64,000 nucleotides of DNA from Candidatus Leptovillus affinis. Its GTDB lineage: Bacteria > Chloroflexota > Anaerolineae > Promineifilales > Promineifilaceae. This document shows, in pieces, positions 17,067 to 26,889 of the stretch (the stretch's first letter is position 1; each line of letters begins with the position of its first letter). The stretch lies in assembly GCA_016705235.1 (NCBI GenBank), contig JADIYP010000002.1, forward strand, positions 124,001 through 188,000. Direction: 5' to 3'. The position numbers and the translations under genes are program-made. Below the pieces are notes generated by a model. The model saw only the letters and a list, made by a program, of their open reading frames with translations. It did no database searches and was not told the DNA's origin.

Positions 17067-19622
17067 ATGGCCAGAAAACCGTCGAACATCCTGCTAATCA
17101 TCTTATTAGCGTTAGCCTGCATCGTTTCCATTGCCTTTACCTCAGCGCTGCTCGATTATTTCTCCGGCGGCAGCCAGACCGCGACCCCTACGCCGCCGCC
17201 CGTATTGCCGCCCAGCGATCCGTGGGAACGCATCCGCAGCTCCGGTAAAATAGTTGTGGGGTCTTCTCTGGATTACCCACCCTTTTCCTTCTACAACGAC
17301 ACTTTTCAACCCGACGGTTTCGACATTGCCCTCATTCGGGAGATCGGCCAGGCGTTAGGTGTAGCCGTAGAAATCAAAGACATGTCCTTTGATGGTCTGG
17401 CCGGCGCGCTGCAATTGCAGCAAATCGACGTCGCCATCTCCGCCATTTCCGTTACGCCAGAACGAGAAGCCTTGTTTGATTTTTCCAACATTTACTTTGT
17501 CAGCGACGATGCCATTCTGGCCAACCAAAACGCCAACATTGCCGCCATCAATTCCGTTACCCAGTTGGCGGCGTACCGCGTCGGCGTGCAGCGCTCCACA
17601 GTTTACCAACGCTGGCTGCAAGAATCGTTGGTCGATACGGGCATTATGCCGGCCGAAAGATTGCAAATTTACCAGCAAGCCAGTCAGGCGATTGAGGACG
17701 TGCGCAACGGCCGTATCGACCTGGCCATTGTCGATATACCGGTGGCCCAAACGGCCGTGGCCGCCGGCGGCCTGCGCATCGTCGGTCAGGGCCTGAACCC
17801 GCAGCGATTGGCCATCGCTCTGGTCAACGGCGCAGCCACCACCCAGGCCCAGATCAACAACGCCCTCATCCAAATCCAAAACTCCGGCCGCCTGAACGCC
17901 CTGGTGCAGCAATATCTCGGTCTGGGTCCCGGCGAAATTGTGCCGCCGCCCACACCGCTGCCGATCACAGCCACGCCCTTCCCCACGGCCACGCCCATCC
18001 CCTGCATCGACCAGATGACTTTTGTCCAAGACCTGAACCTGGACGACAACAACATGACCACCCCGCCAGAAATCGCCCCCGGACAACCCTTCCGCAAATG
18101 GTGGCGCATTCGCAATTCCGGCACCTGCACCTGGAACAACACCTACGCCCTGGTTTTTGTCAACGGCAATTCGCCGCTGGCGCAAATGGGCGGCCAACCG
18201 GCTGTTATCCAGGGCAGCGTCGCCCCCGGCCAAACCTACGACATATTTGTCGACCTGGTTTCGCCGTTGACCCCGGGAACCTATCAGGCCTTTTGGTCGA
18301 TGCGCAACGCGCAAGGCAGAACGTTTGGCGACCGGATTTGGGTAGGCATTCGCGTACCCAGTCCGGCTACCGCAACACCCGCTCCCACCCAAACCCCGTC
18401 AGCCAACATCCAGTTCACGGTAGACCGCTCTAATATTACCGCCGGCCAATGCGTGACATTCAACTGGAATGTGGTTGGGGCCAGGGCGGTTTATTTCTTC
18501 CAACGGGGGCAAAATTGGCAAAACTTCCCGGTTCCGGCCAGCGGCACACGGTCTGAATGCCCGCCAGAAACAACTGTTTATCAACTGCGGGTCGACAGGC
18601 TGGACAACACGGTGGAAGTACGCGATATTACCGTGTTTGTCCAACCGGTGGTTGGTGCGCCAGTTATTCATCGCTTCACCGTCACCCCGGCCGACCAGGT
18701 GGCTTTAGGACAGTGCGTTACGCTAAATTGGTGGGTTGAGGGTCGAATTACCACAATTCGCCTCTTCCGCGACAATGTTATTATCTGGGACAGCGCCCCG
18801 GTCAATGGATCGACCTCCGATTGCCCCACGCAGACTGGCATTACCACGTATCGCATCGAAGCTACCGGACCCGGCGGCACGACAAACCAGTCGCAAACAA
18901 TCAACGTGGTAGCCCCGGCGCAGCCGACAGCCACGCCACAGCCCAATACGCCCACGGCCGTTCCCCCCACTGCCACCACCGTTGCCCCGCCGCAAATCCT
19001 TTCTTTCAATGTCTCGCCGACACAAATTCAGGCTGGCAGTTGCGTCAGCATCAACTGGTCGGTGGGCGGCTCTATCAGCACCATCCGTCTGCTGCGCAAC
19101 GGGGCAGTCATCCTGGACAATGGGCCGGCCAGCGGCACCGCGCCAGATTGCCTGAATGACGCCGGTTCTTATATTTACCGGTTAGAAGCAAATGGGAGTG
19201 ACGGCCGTCAGGATGCCCAAGAGCGCACGGTGACGGTAACGGCCGTACCCACCATCCCGCCGCTGGCCGGGACATCCTGGAAGTTGTCCTATTACTATGA
19301 TGGCGTTGGCGCGTTGGTGTCTGTCATCAACGGGACAGAGGTCACCGCCCTCTTTGGCAACGATGGACAGCTCACGGGCACAGGCGGCTGCAACACGTAT
19401 AACGGCCGTTTCACCGGCGCCAACGGGCAAGTAACCATCACCGGCCTTACCAGCACCAACATCGCCTGCGACGATCCGCCAGGCATCATGGAACAAGAAG
19501 CGCGCTACTTCCAACTCATACCCCAGGCCGCCTCTTACCAGATCAACCCCAACGAATTAATCATCAAAGACATGTCGGGTCAGGTCATTTTGCGCTACGA
19601 ACCGCTGATCAGTCCCCGGTAA
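17067..19622 (+). CDS. SBP_bac_3 binding protein with NBR1-type Ig, three Ig-like repeats and META domain
   Basis: The ATG at 17067 follows GGAGGG, giving 851 residues. The N-terminal hydrophobic anchor (6-28) leads into a polar amino-acid type solute-binding domain (about 55-290; SGKIVVGSSLDYPPFSF, AISVTPERE). A Pro/Thr linker precedes an NBR1 central-type Ig domain (about 310-425; WRIRNSGTCTWN, SMRNAQGRTFGDRIWV). Three related Ig-like repeats, each starting with a T/A-x-G-x-C-V pattern and separated by Pro/Thr linkers, follow. A META domain (GTSWKL, GTGGCNTYNGRF) ends the protein. It is probably a surface receptor or scaffold. No permease genes adjoin it. The same NBR1-type domain is on the kinase at 36.4 kb. 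Confidence 0.88.
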   Translation: MARKPSNILLIILLALACIVSIAFTSALLDYFSGGSQTATPTPPPVLPPSDPWERIRSSGKIVVGSSLDYPPFSFYNDTFQPDGFDIALIREIGQALGVAVEIKDMSFDGLAGALQLQQIDVAISAISVTPEREALFDFSNIYFVSDDAILANQNANIAAINSVTQLAAYRVGVQRSTVYQRWLQESLVDTGIMPAERLQIYQQASQAIEDVRNGRIDLAIVDIPVAQTAVAAGGLRIVGQGLNPQRLAIALVNGAATTQAQINNALIQIQNSGRLNALVQQYLGLGPGEIVPPPTPLPITATPFPTATPIPCIDQMTFVQDLNLDDNNMTTPPEIAPGQPFRKWWRIRNSGTCTWNNTYALVFVNGNSPLAQMGGQPAVIQGSVAPGQTYDIFVDLVSPLTPGTYQAFWSMRNAQGRTFGDRIWVGIRVPSPATATPAPTQTPSANIQFTVDRSNITAGQCVTFNWNVVGARAVYFFQRGQNWQNFPVPASGTRSECPPETTVYQLRVDRLDNTVEVRDITVFVQPVVGAPVIHRFTVTPADQVALGQCVTLNWWVEGRITTIRLFRDNVIIWDSAPVNGSTSDCPTQTGITTYRIEATGPGGTTNQSQTINVVAPAQPTATPQPNTPTAVPPTATTVAPPQILSFNVSPTQIQAGSCVSINWSVGGSISTIRLLRNGAVILDNGPASGTAPDCLNDAGSYIYRLEANGSDGRQDAQERTVTVTAVPTIPPLAGTSWKLSYYYDGVGALVSVINGTEVTALFGNDGQLTGTGGCNTYNGRFTGANGQVTITGLTSTNIACDDPPGIMEQEARYFQLIPQAASYQINPNELIIKDMSGQVILRYEPLISPR

Positions 19623-19668
19623 ACCCACAACGTGGCGGCTGGAGTCCAGTATCTCCAGCCGCCGCGCT

Positions 19669-20931
19669 TCAGATCACCAAACCCAAAAACCGCTCCATGT
19701 AATACGCGGCCGTTTGCGCCCCCGGCGACACACGCGGCAAAACAGACTCAAAACTGTGCTCACAGCCCGGCATAGGCAGATACACCACCGGCACATTGGC
19801 TAATCGCAGCGCCTGATACAACCGCTTGACAGCCAAGGGGTCCACCAGTAAATCGTGGGTTCCGTGCAGCAGCAGCGTGGGCGGACAATCTTGGTCCACA
19901 TAGGTGATGGGCGAAATGAGGCGATACATGTCGGGAATATCCGCCAAAGGACCGCCCATGAGCGAAGAAAGCCCCTGGTCCCAACCATCCTCGCCAATAC
20001 GCTCCAAAAGCTGGTTGACCCGCCGATTTACGCGCTGAGACATCACCCCGCCAAAACGCGCTTCAATATCGTCAAACATAGCCACCATGTCCGGCGGGCC
20101 ATAGTAGGAGATAACGGCGCGCACGGCCGTATCACCCACCATGGTACGGCCGTCGGCATCTTTGGGCTGCAAGCCCAGATAATTGGGCGTATACGCCGCC
20201 AGCAAAGACAAATGACCGCCAGCCGACTGCCCCGTCAACACAATCCGTTCCGGGTTGATGGCGTACTCGGCGGCATGTTCTTTCAGCCACAGAATAGCCC
20301 GCTTCACGTCCATCACCATGCCAGGAACCGACGTTTTTGGATTCAGCGTGTAATCAATGTCCATGATCAGGTGGCCCTGGCCGGCCAGTTGATGGAAATA
20401 GGGAAATTTGTCGATATTGCGACGGCCGTAACGCCACGCACCCCCATGCACAAAAATCATCGCCAAACCACTGGCCGGCACACCCTCCGGTGGGTGCAGC
20501 AAGTCGGCGATCAGCGGCGCGCCAGTTTCCGGATTCACGCCATACACCACATTGCGCTGCACCCGCCCCACAGCCCCGCCCCACACAATCGGCCGCCAAC
20601 GACGGCGCAAAAATCGAGCGCGCAGCGTCACGGGAATCTTCGCTTCCCAATCTGCCCCAAAGGCTTCGACAAGTTCCGCTTCTCTGGGCGCAGTCACGGC
20701 CGCCAACTGCCGCAGCGCCAGAAAGGTGCTGGTTATCCCCAACCCAACCAACAGCGGATCACGCCGCCGCCGGCCAACCAAAATCGGCAGCCAACTCGCT
20801 GCCACCACCAGCGGAGACAACGCCGAGGCCAACAATTTGGGCAGCCATAACAGGAAATGCAGCGGCCCGCTGCGGGGGTTTAACAACGTCGTCGTCGTGA
20901 CGAACGCCATAATCAGACCAAAAACGCGCAT
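19669..20931 (-). CDS. membrane-anchored alpha/beta hydrolase (HSL-type esterase)
   Basis: The 420-residue protein has two hydrophobic N-terminal segments and a C-terminal alpha/beta hydrolase domain from about 145. The oxyanion motif HGGAW, nucleophile elbow GQSAGG, acid in HGTHDLLVDP and catalytic His in GCEHSFE identify the hormone-sensitive-lipase/esterase group. The likely role is hydrolysis of short-chain esters or lipids at the membrane. It is the last gene of a four-gene minus-strand cluster (23828 to 19669) with very short spacing. Confidence 0.87.
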   Translation of the reverse strand: MRVFGLIMAFVTTTTLLNPRSGPLHFLLWLPKLLASALSPLVVAASWLPILVGRRRRDPLLVGLGITSTFLALRQLAAVTAPREAELVEAFGADWEAKIPVTLRARFLRRRWRPIVWGGAVGRVQRNVVYGVNPETGAPLIADLLHPPEGVPASGLAMIFVHGGAWRYGRRNIDKFPYFHQLAGQGHLIMDIDYTLNPKTSVPGMVMDVKRAILWLKEHAAEYAINPERIVLTGQSAGGHLSLLAAYTPNYLGLQPKDADGRTMVGDTAVRAVISYYGPPDMVAMFDDIEARFGGVMSQRVNRRVNQLLERIGEDGWDQGLSSLMGGPLADIPDMYRLISPITYVDQDCPPTLLLHGTHDLLVDPLAVKRLYQALRLANVPVVYLPMPGCEHSFESVLPRVSPGAQTAAYYMERFLGLVI

Positions 20932-20942
20932 GGGAAACCTTT

Positions 20943-21911
20943 TCAGGCAGTGGGAGCGGGTACTTGTTGGCGGATAAACTCGCCAATGAGGGCAGTGGTT
21001 TTTTCGACGTGGGTACGGCCGTCTGGCAGTTTAGCTTTGTAATCAAAGTAATCGCCGCGCCCGGTGTGGATCATCGGACCGGGGTCAATAATGGTGATAC
21101 GGCCGTCGGCTAGCGCCTGATTCCAGCCGGAATAACGCACCATCGGCCAGCGGCCGGGAAACAAAAGTTTGCCAATATCAGGGATTTTATCTTTAGCGCT
21201 TTGCAAATGAAGCATGTGCTCCATAAAAACCACGCCTGGGTCATCGGCCATTACTCCACCGACAGACACCACGTATACGGGGGCATCCAGCGCCTGATGC
21301 AAATAAGGCACAACCCCCACGGCAATTTGCCCGCCGCCGCTCCAACCCATCACGGTGATGGGCTTGCCGCTGGCCGGGCGGTAGCCATGGCGCAGCAAAC
21401 TGAGGGCAATCTCGCGGGCGACGCCCACATTATAAATAGGGCCATAGCGTGGATCGCTGGAAACGCCGACTTGCAGCAAGTTGCGCACAAAAATCAACGT
21501 CGAAACAAAGCTCTTTTTGCCGCCCATGCGGGTGTTGTGGATTTTTTGCCAGAGCCAGCTTAGCTGGCGTTCGCCGTTAAGCGGATTATTGGTAACCGAA
21601 AACGGGAAAACGTCGTGGATGATTTCGGCTGTGGGCGCCTGCGCCTGCAAATGCGCCAGAAAGGTAAGCTCGCGTTTGGAAATATCGTCGGCAGAAATGC
21701 CGCCGATGGCCGTCAGGTAAACGATAAAAAAATCAGCGTCGGAGGCGGGAGCGGGCAAGAGGGCGGATTCAGACGGCCGTGCCGACGCAACCTGGCGCTT
21801 AGACCAACCCGACCACCAACCCAAGGCCTCCAACGGCGAAGCCATGGCCAAAAGAACAAAGAGAAGCAGTCCGATAGAAAACAAACAGAGAAGCGGCTCA
21901 ACCAGATTCAT
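20943..21911 (-). CDS. membrane-anchored alpha/beta-hydrolase-like protein
   Basis: The 322-residue protein has one N-terminal transmembrane helix (about 5-27) followed by a hydrolase-like domain. GWSGGGQ (about 190) is a nucleophile-elbow sequence. A His in the C-terminal part (GRTHVEK) could complete a triad, but the acid is not obvious. Function unknown. The start overlaps the end of the upstream membrane protein gene by four bases (ATGA), so translation is coupled. Confidence 0.72.
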   Translation of the reverse strand: MNLVEPLLCLFSIGLLLFVLLAMASPLEALGWWSGWSKRQVASARPSESALLPAPASDADFFIVYLTAIGGISADDISKRELTFLAHLQAQAPTAEIIHDVFPFSVTNNPLNGERQLSWLWQKIHNTRMGGKKSFVSTLIFVRNLLQVGVSSDPRYGPIYNVGVAREIALSLLRHGYRPASGKPITVMGWSGGGQIAVGVVPYLHQALDAPVYVVSVGGVMADDPGVVFMEHMLHLQSAKDKIPDIGKLLFPGRWPMVRYSGWNQALADGRITIIDPGPMIHTGRGDYFDYKAKLPDGRTHVEKTTALIGEFIRQQVPAPTA

Positions 21912-22612
21912 GTTTGTTCCTCCTGTTCGGAGGTGTTACCGGGTAACGGCCGTGACGCTGCCCGCAGCTCGCTGACAAATCTTTCCACCACATCTTCTGT
22001 CGGCAGGATTTCCCGCGTGCCGGTTGTTTTGCGCCACAACCAGTTTTCGACGGCCGAAACCACCGGCAGACGCGTCGCCATTTCCAGCATCAACCAGCCC
22101 AGCAAGGAGCAAATTAACGCCTGCCAGATAGCCAGGGGAAAAATCGCCGTAACCGCTCCCACTAAAGCGATTAAAATCCAGATGCGCAAAAAAATGTAGA
22201 GGATGTTGCCCAAATAAGGCAGTAAAACAAACACGCCATACAACATCGGCGCATAACTCAGGCTAACCACAATCATCACCAGCCGAAGGGAGCGTTCTGC
22301 ACCAAACACATAGGTAGCCAATACCCAAACACTGGCCGCCCAAAACAGCACGCCCACCAGCAGCAGCAGCGACGATAACACCAGACTGACGATAAACCGG
22401 CGGCGCGGCAAGCGGTTGGCAAACAGCACCACACTCTGGCCAATGGTGATGGAAACCCCGGCGACAAAAAGCACCGCCAACGACAATCGGCCGCCGCCCT
22501 CCTGGGTGAGAGCGGCGTTGTAGGCTTGTGGATCCAGAGACAACACGCCCTGAATCAAGGCCCACAGAGAGGCCAAAAACCCGCCGATTGTCGTTAGATC
22601 AAATTGATACAT
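21908..22612 (-). CDS. multi-pass membrane protein (Yip1-like)
   Basis: The 234-residue product has five or six hydrophobic segments (for example LSLAVLFVAGVSITIG, SLVLSSLLLLVGVLF, ILIALVGAVTAIF). This hydrophobic arrangement resembles Yip1-domain proteins, but no specific motif was verified. It sits between the bactofilin-like protein and the hydrolase-like protein with one-base and overlapping junctions, so it is part of the same transcript and perhaps the same membrane complex. Confidence 0.65.
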   Translation of the reverse strand: MYQFDLTTIGGFLASLWALIQGVLSLDPQAYNAALTQEGGGRLSLAVLFVAGVSITIGQSVVLFANRLPRRRFIVSLVLSSLLLLVGVLFWAASVWVLATYVFGAERSLRLVMIVVSLSYAPMLYGVFVLLPYLGNILYIFLRIWILIALVGAVTAIFPLAIWQALICSLLGWLMLEMATRLPVVSAVENWLWRKTTGTREILPTEDVVERFVSELRAASRPLPGNTSEQEEQT

Positions 22613-22613
22613 T

Positions 22614-23828
22614 TTATTTCGCCGCAGTTACGGCCGTTTCCCCGGCTCTCCTGTTCTGCTGATCCATAAAAAAGGCCACAACCACCGCGCCCAAACCGAT
22701 AAACGTCACGATCAGGCTCAAAGCCCAACCGGCGTATGGGATGGCAGCCAGCAGAACAAAAACAACCAGACCAAACAGCAGCGACCAAACCCGGCGCTGC
22801 GCCCGCGGCATGAATCGGCCCAGGAACCAGCCGCCAAAGCGGTAGGCGACGATGACTTTGCTGAGGTAGGAGACAAAGAGAATGAAAATCCAGAAAAACA
22901 GGCTCAGTAACGATAACGAAATGCCCCACCACGTAAACGCCAGCCCCCAAAATGTGACCATTGCCAGTCCCGCGCCCAGGGCAATTAAAACGATCAGGGC
23001 AATTAACGAGCCGATAAAGCCGAAAATGTAGGCTCCTAGTCCCGAACCAAGCGCGGGCAACGGCCGTTTCCCCGCCTGGCCCGACCACTTTTGCAGCCAA
23101 TTGGGCAGCAGCCACAAAGCCAGCACGCCCACTACCAGATAACTCACCAGCAGCCTTCCCCGGTCAGCCGCCCAGTTTCCCGCTGCCACCATCTGCGGAT
23201 TTATTTCCTCGGCCTGGGCGCGCACCCGGTACATGGTGGATTTGTTGCGCGTATCAATCGTTAAGCCCGGCTCCAGAAAAGAAACTGATTGACCGGTGGT
23301 GACCCGATTGATTGAGTTCAGGACAAATCGCACCACTTCAACAATGCCTATCACCGCCTGGGTGTTGCGCTCTACGTTGCCGGCCAACCGGGCGCTAAAC
23401 GTCACCGCGAACAGGTCGCGGCCGACGGTTGAGCCTCGTTCTGTGAGCAAACTCAGGCCGGCATTGTAGAGGCTGCGGCCGATAACGGCCGTTCCCCCCA
23501 CCTGCGTGGACACCGAACCCACGTAAACGCTGCCCCCTATCTGGCCATTGATGACCACTTTGTTGCCAAATACAAAAAGACTGCCATTGACATCGCCGTC
23601 GATGATCACCGTCTGGCCGATGATAAAAGCATCCCCATCCACGACCCCTGCCAGACGAACGTCATTGCCATTTAAGACAACGTCGCCTTCTATCTCATCC
23701 CCGGCAGCCACAAGCTCGCCAAACACAATACCCTCTGCGTAAACCGATTGGGCGCCGCCCATAAACAACAACAACAGAAGGCCCAAAACGGCCGTCAACC
23801 ACTCAAAACGCAAACGCTTTTTCACCAT
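22614..23828 (-). CDS. bactofilin-like (polymer-forming) membrane protein
   Basis: The 404-residue protein has a signal sequence ending near AEG. A beta-helical region (about 35-150) follows, built of repeating GDVxxNGxxVxxxG units such as GDVVLNGNDVRLAG and GDVNGSLFVFGNKV, the pattern of bactofilins/polymer-forming cytoskeletal proteins. Four hydrophobic helices occupy about 225-390. Such proteins probably assemble on the outer face of the membrane and organise the envelope. It is the first gene of the four-gene cluster. Confidence 0.8.
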   Translation of the reverse strand: MVKKRLRFEWLTAVLGLLLLLFMGGAQSVYAEGIVFGELVAAGDEIEGDVVLNGNDVRLAGVVDGDAFIIGQTVIIDGDVNGSLFVFGNKVVINGQIGGSVYVGSVSTQVGGTAVIGRSLYNAGLSLLTERGSTVGRDLFAVTFSARLAGNVERNTQAVIGIVEVVRFVLNSINRVTTGQSVSFLEPGLTIDTRNKSTMYRVRAQAEEINPQMVAAGNWAADRGRLLVSYLVVGVLALWLLPNWLQKWSGQAGKRPLPALGSGLGAYIFGFIGSLIALIVLIALGAGLAMVTFWGLAFTWWGISLSLLSLFFWIFILFVSYLSKVIVAYRFGGWFLGRFMPRAQRRVWSLLFGLVVFVLLAAIPYAGWALSLIVTFIGLGAVVVAFFMDQQNRRAGETAVTAAK

Positions 23829-23921
23829 CTACTCCTCCTGCTTCAAATAGGATCAGCTTCACCTAACTATATCTGAATTTTACTCACGCGTCGTCAGAAT
23901 ACTGATCAATAACTCTCTGAT

Positions 23922-24061
23922 AAAAACCCTAAGGGTTTTACCGATTCAATGGTCATTTTCCAGAGGCCCGAAAAACCTTAGGGTTTTACATCAGTGAAAA
24001 CCTAAGGGTTTTACCAATTCAATGGTCATTTTCCAGAGGCCCGAAAAAACCCTTAGGGTTT
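23922..24061. repeat. tandem pair of R2-variant elements (CCCTAAGGG ends)
   Basis: Two 66-base units (23922-23987 and 23996-24061) each start AACCCTAAGGGTTTT and end AACCTTAGGGTTT or close, around an almost identical core TTCAATGGTCATTTTCCAGAGGCCCG. They lie in the gap between the EEP-like gene and the bactofilin-like operon. Confidence 0.85.
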
Positions 24062-24074
24062 GATGCGCGGTCCA

Positions 24075-24920
24075 TCAGTCAATTAAAGAAAAAGTCGCCC
24101 AAACAGGGGCATGATCGCTGGCCGCTGTTTCCGCGCTGCCGACCGCAGCCATCGCCAGCGACCGGGCAAATAGATAATCCGCCGTCACATCTATCCCGGC
24201 GATGGAAACTGTGGGCGCAGTCAGGGCGCGCGCCAACCCCACGTCGGTAAATTGTCCGACCAGCCGCGCCCTATCGGTTTTGGAAATGGTGTTGAAATCG
24301 CCGCCCACAATGACCGGCGACTGACCAACAGGAATATCGCGCACAACGGCCGTTGCCTGAGCGCGGCGGCCCAACGAATTTAACCAATACGTTTCCGTAT
24401 GCACGCTGTACACCGTCAACGGCAAGTCACCCACATTCACAACCGCTTTGGCCGCGATGCGCCGCTGCCCGTTGCTGGGATTGGCAAATGGCAGCAGCAG
24501 CTTTTCCGGCTGGCTGATGGGCCATTTTGCCAGCACCGCATTGCCAAAATTACGGCCGTGATGGCTGTGAACCGACGCCGGTATGTAGACATAATTATAA
24601 GCCAGCGCTTCCGCCAGATACGCCACACCGGCCTCGTCCATTTCTTGCAACAGCACAATATCGGCGTCGGCCAGGTTGGGGTTGCGGCGAATTTCGGCTA
24701 CGGCCGTTGCCACTTCCTCCCCAAACCGAATATTCCAGCTCACCACCCGAATCTGTGACGGAACCGGCGGCGGCGCTCCGGCAAAATTTCCGGTGAAAAT
24801 GGGGCCGTCCGGGGCGGTGTAATTCTCCATCGTCCGCGCCGAAACGGCCCAGAGCAGCAGCAGCGGCATCAGCAACAGCCCGCCGCCCAGCCATCCCGCC
24901 CACGACCAGCGTCGTCTCAT
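24075..24920 (-). CDS. endonuclease/exonuclease/phosphatase-family protein, membrane-anchored
   Basis: The 281-residue protein has one N-terminal helix (about 9-27) and an EEP domain with VVSWNIRFG, LLQEMDEAG, HHGRNFGNAVL, SVHTE, GGDFNT and SDHAPVW, the complete set of catalytic and metal-binding blocks. Known members cleave nucleic acids or phospholipid/inositol phosphates; the substrate cannot be inferred here. The ATG overlaps the stop of the K+ channel gene (ATGA). Confidence 0.9.
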   Translation of the reverse strand: MRRRWSWAGWLGGGLLLMPLLLLWAVSARTMENYTAPDGPIFTGNFAGAPPPVPSQIRVVSWNIRFGEEVATAVAEIRRNPNLADADIVLLQEMDEAGVAYLAEALAYNYVYIPASVHSHHGRNFGNAVLAKWPISQPEKLLLPFANPSNGQRRIAAKAVVNVGDLPLTVYSVHTETYWLNSLGRRAQATAVVRDIPVGQSPVIVGGDFNTISKTDRARLVGQFTDVGLARALTAPTVSIAGIDVTADYLFARSLAMAAVGSAETAASDHAPVWATFSLID

Positions 24921-25924
24921 CGCGCCAACTGCTCCAACTGCGACAACTGCTCCCGCGTCCCCAACACGATCAACTCATCCCCGGCAGACATCCGGGTGCT
25001 GGCATTGGGAACAATTGTCGAGACGCGCCCATCGCCTATGTCCTGGCGCAAGGCGACCAGCGTAACGCCGGTTTGCCGCCGCACGTCCGCCTCGCCAACC
25101 GTTTTGCCATCCAGCCGGGCGTTTTCGGCCACCACCAATTCTTCCACCCAGACTTCTTCCCCATTGTCCAGGGTCACAACTTCAAAAAAATCGGTGATGT
25201 GCGGCCGGATGGCCAGATTGCCATGTGCCGCCCACCAATCTGATAGGGCGAGATGACCCGATTCGCGCCGGCCAGGCGCATTTTAGCCTCGTTCACGCCC
25301 TCAATGCTGCGGGCAATGATGAATAAATCGGGCTTGATGGCTCTGGCCGACAGCACAACGAACAGGTTGATGGAATCTTCGCCGGAGCAAACGATAAGGC
25401 CCCAGGCGCGTTCAACCCCGGCATCATAAAGGATTGCGTCGTGGGTCGCATCGCCCTCAATGACGTAAATGCCTTGCTGCCGCAAGCCTCGGCGTTGAGC
25501 GGATTTTTTTCGATGATGACAAACGGCCGTTTCCCCTCGCGCAATGTTTCCACCACACTTTGCCCAACACGGCCGTAACCGCACACAATCACATGATTTT
25601 CCATCACTCTCACCTGCCGCATAATTCGCCGCCGCCGCCACTGCCGCAAATAATCGCGCTCTAAAATCAATTCGCCAAGCGTGCGCAGCCGTAAGCCAGC
25701 GTGCCGACGCCCAACAAAATCAAGCCCATCGTAAACAATCGTCCGGCCGTTGACAGCGGCTTAACCTCGCCGAAGCCCACAGTCGTCAGCGTAATCACCG
25801 TCATAAACAGGGAATCTACTGCCCCCCACCCTTCGATCAACACATAACCGGCTGTTCCCAGAGCCAACAATCCGAGAACCATGCCCACCAGCCAGAGAAT
25901 TTTGCGATCTGTGCTGCCCCTCAA
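24917..25924 (-). pseudogene. single-pore potassium channel with RCK (TrkA-N/TrkA-C) domains, broken by three frameshifts
   Basis: Conceptual repair gives a Kch/MthK-like channel of about 335 residues: a helix, pore loop with selectivity filter TVGFGE, a second helix, then TrkA-N (VIVCGYGRVGQS, IEKNP, EGDATHDAIL) and TrkA-C (VVAENARLDGKTVGEA). Reading moves between frames at about 25685 (AYG then LRTLGELILERDY), about 25480 (NAEA then LRQQGIYVIEGD) and about 25210 (GRHMA then NLAIRPHITDFF). Each junction fits the loss of one base from CC, CC and AA. The TTG start overlaps the Nudix stop. Either the gene is decaying or these are sequencing errors. Confidence 0.82.
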
Positions 25925-26889
25925 TCCAACAACACACCTTCTGGCCCCATGGCCAATACACGTTCATACAGGTGGCGAAAAATTTCTGGCACCTGCTGGA
26001 CGATCTCTTCCGGCAGCAGCCAGGCGATGGCTGAAATTTCGGCCGTGTCTGGGGCAGGCTGCCCGCCAACGAGCCGCGCCAAAAACAGCGTGCCCACATT
26101 TTTAACCTGATCGCCATTGGGAAAGGTGTGGTGGTAGGTTGGCGAGGAATAGATGGCCAGGATGCGCTCGATGGTGATGTGGTAGCCAGTTTCTTCCAGG
26201 TTTCGCGCACGGCCGTATGGGCCACATTTTCGCCCAGGTCAGAATACCCGGCGGGAAACGTCCATGCGCCGTTATCCGAGCGGCGCACCAGGGAAACGGC
26301 CGTCGTCTCTTTGCACCGCCGCCATGGCCCCAACGGCAATCATCCGGCCATGCCCCACAAACTGGCGCATAAGTTGGATTTGATCAGACGGCCGTGCCGA
26401 CACATACGGCGGCAAAAAAGCGGGCGGCCCGCCCGCCAAACCATCCCGAATCATCGCCCGGTACCAATGCGGCACGGTCAGGCCGGCCAAATCTTCCGGC
26501 GCGAAAAAATCTTGCGCTTTGGTTTCCACCATGTCCGGCAGCATTTCGCCGCCAGAAACCAGACCCGTCAGGCAGATGGTGTACTGCTGGACTTCATCCC
26601 CATTGGGATACGTAACATCGAACTGCGGGTGGGTATAAATGCCCACCAACCGCAGCTCGCCCATTTCCAGGCCGGTTTCTTCCCATAATTCACGGCGGGC
26701 GCAGGCCTGAATATCTTCATCGATTTCCAAAACGCCGCCAGGCAGCCCCCACACATCAAAATCGGTGCGGTGCTGGAGGAGAATACGGCCGTCACTATCC
26801 CGCAAGATGATCGATGACGTAACCAAAAAAATCTTACGCCGACCAACACGTTCACGAACCCAAGCAATATAAGATTCAGACATGCGCAA
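25921..26889 (-). pseudogene. tandem double-Nudix hydrolase, second domain frameshifted twice
   Basis: The first Nudix domain (26400-26889) is intact, with Nudix box GGVLEIDEDIQ...RELWEETG. A second Nudix domain begins after a linker but the frame is lost after AAVQRDDG (about 26300), resumes as VSLVRRSDNGAWTFPAG, and shifts again after AVRET (about 26190) to LEETGYHITIERI, finishing AMGPEGVLLD at 25921. Both junctions fit a single missing base. The repaired protein would be about 320 residues with two Nudix domains, hydrolysing nucleotide diphosphate derivatives. It heads the operon containing the channel and EEP genes. Confidence 0.82.
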
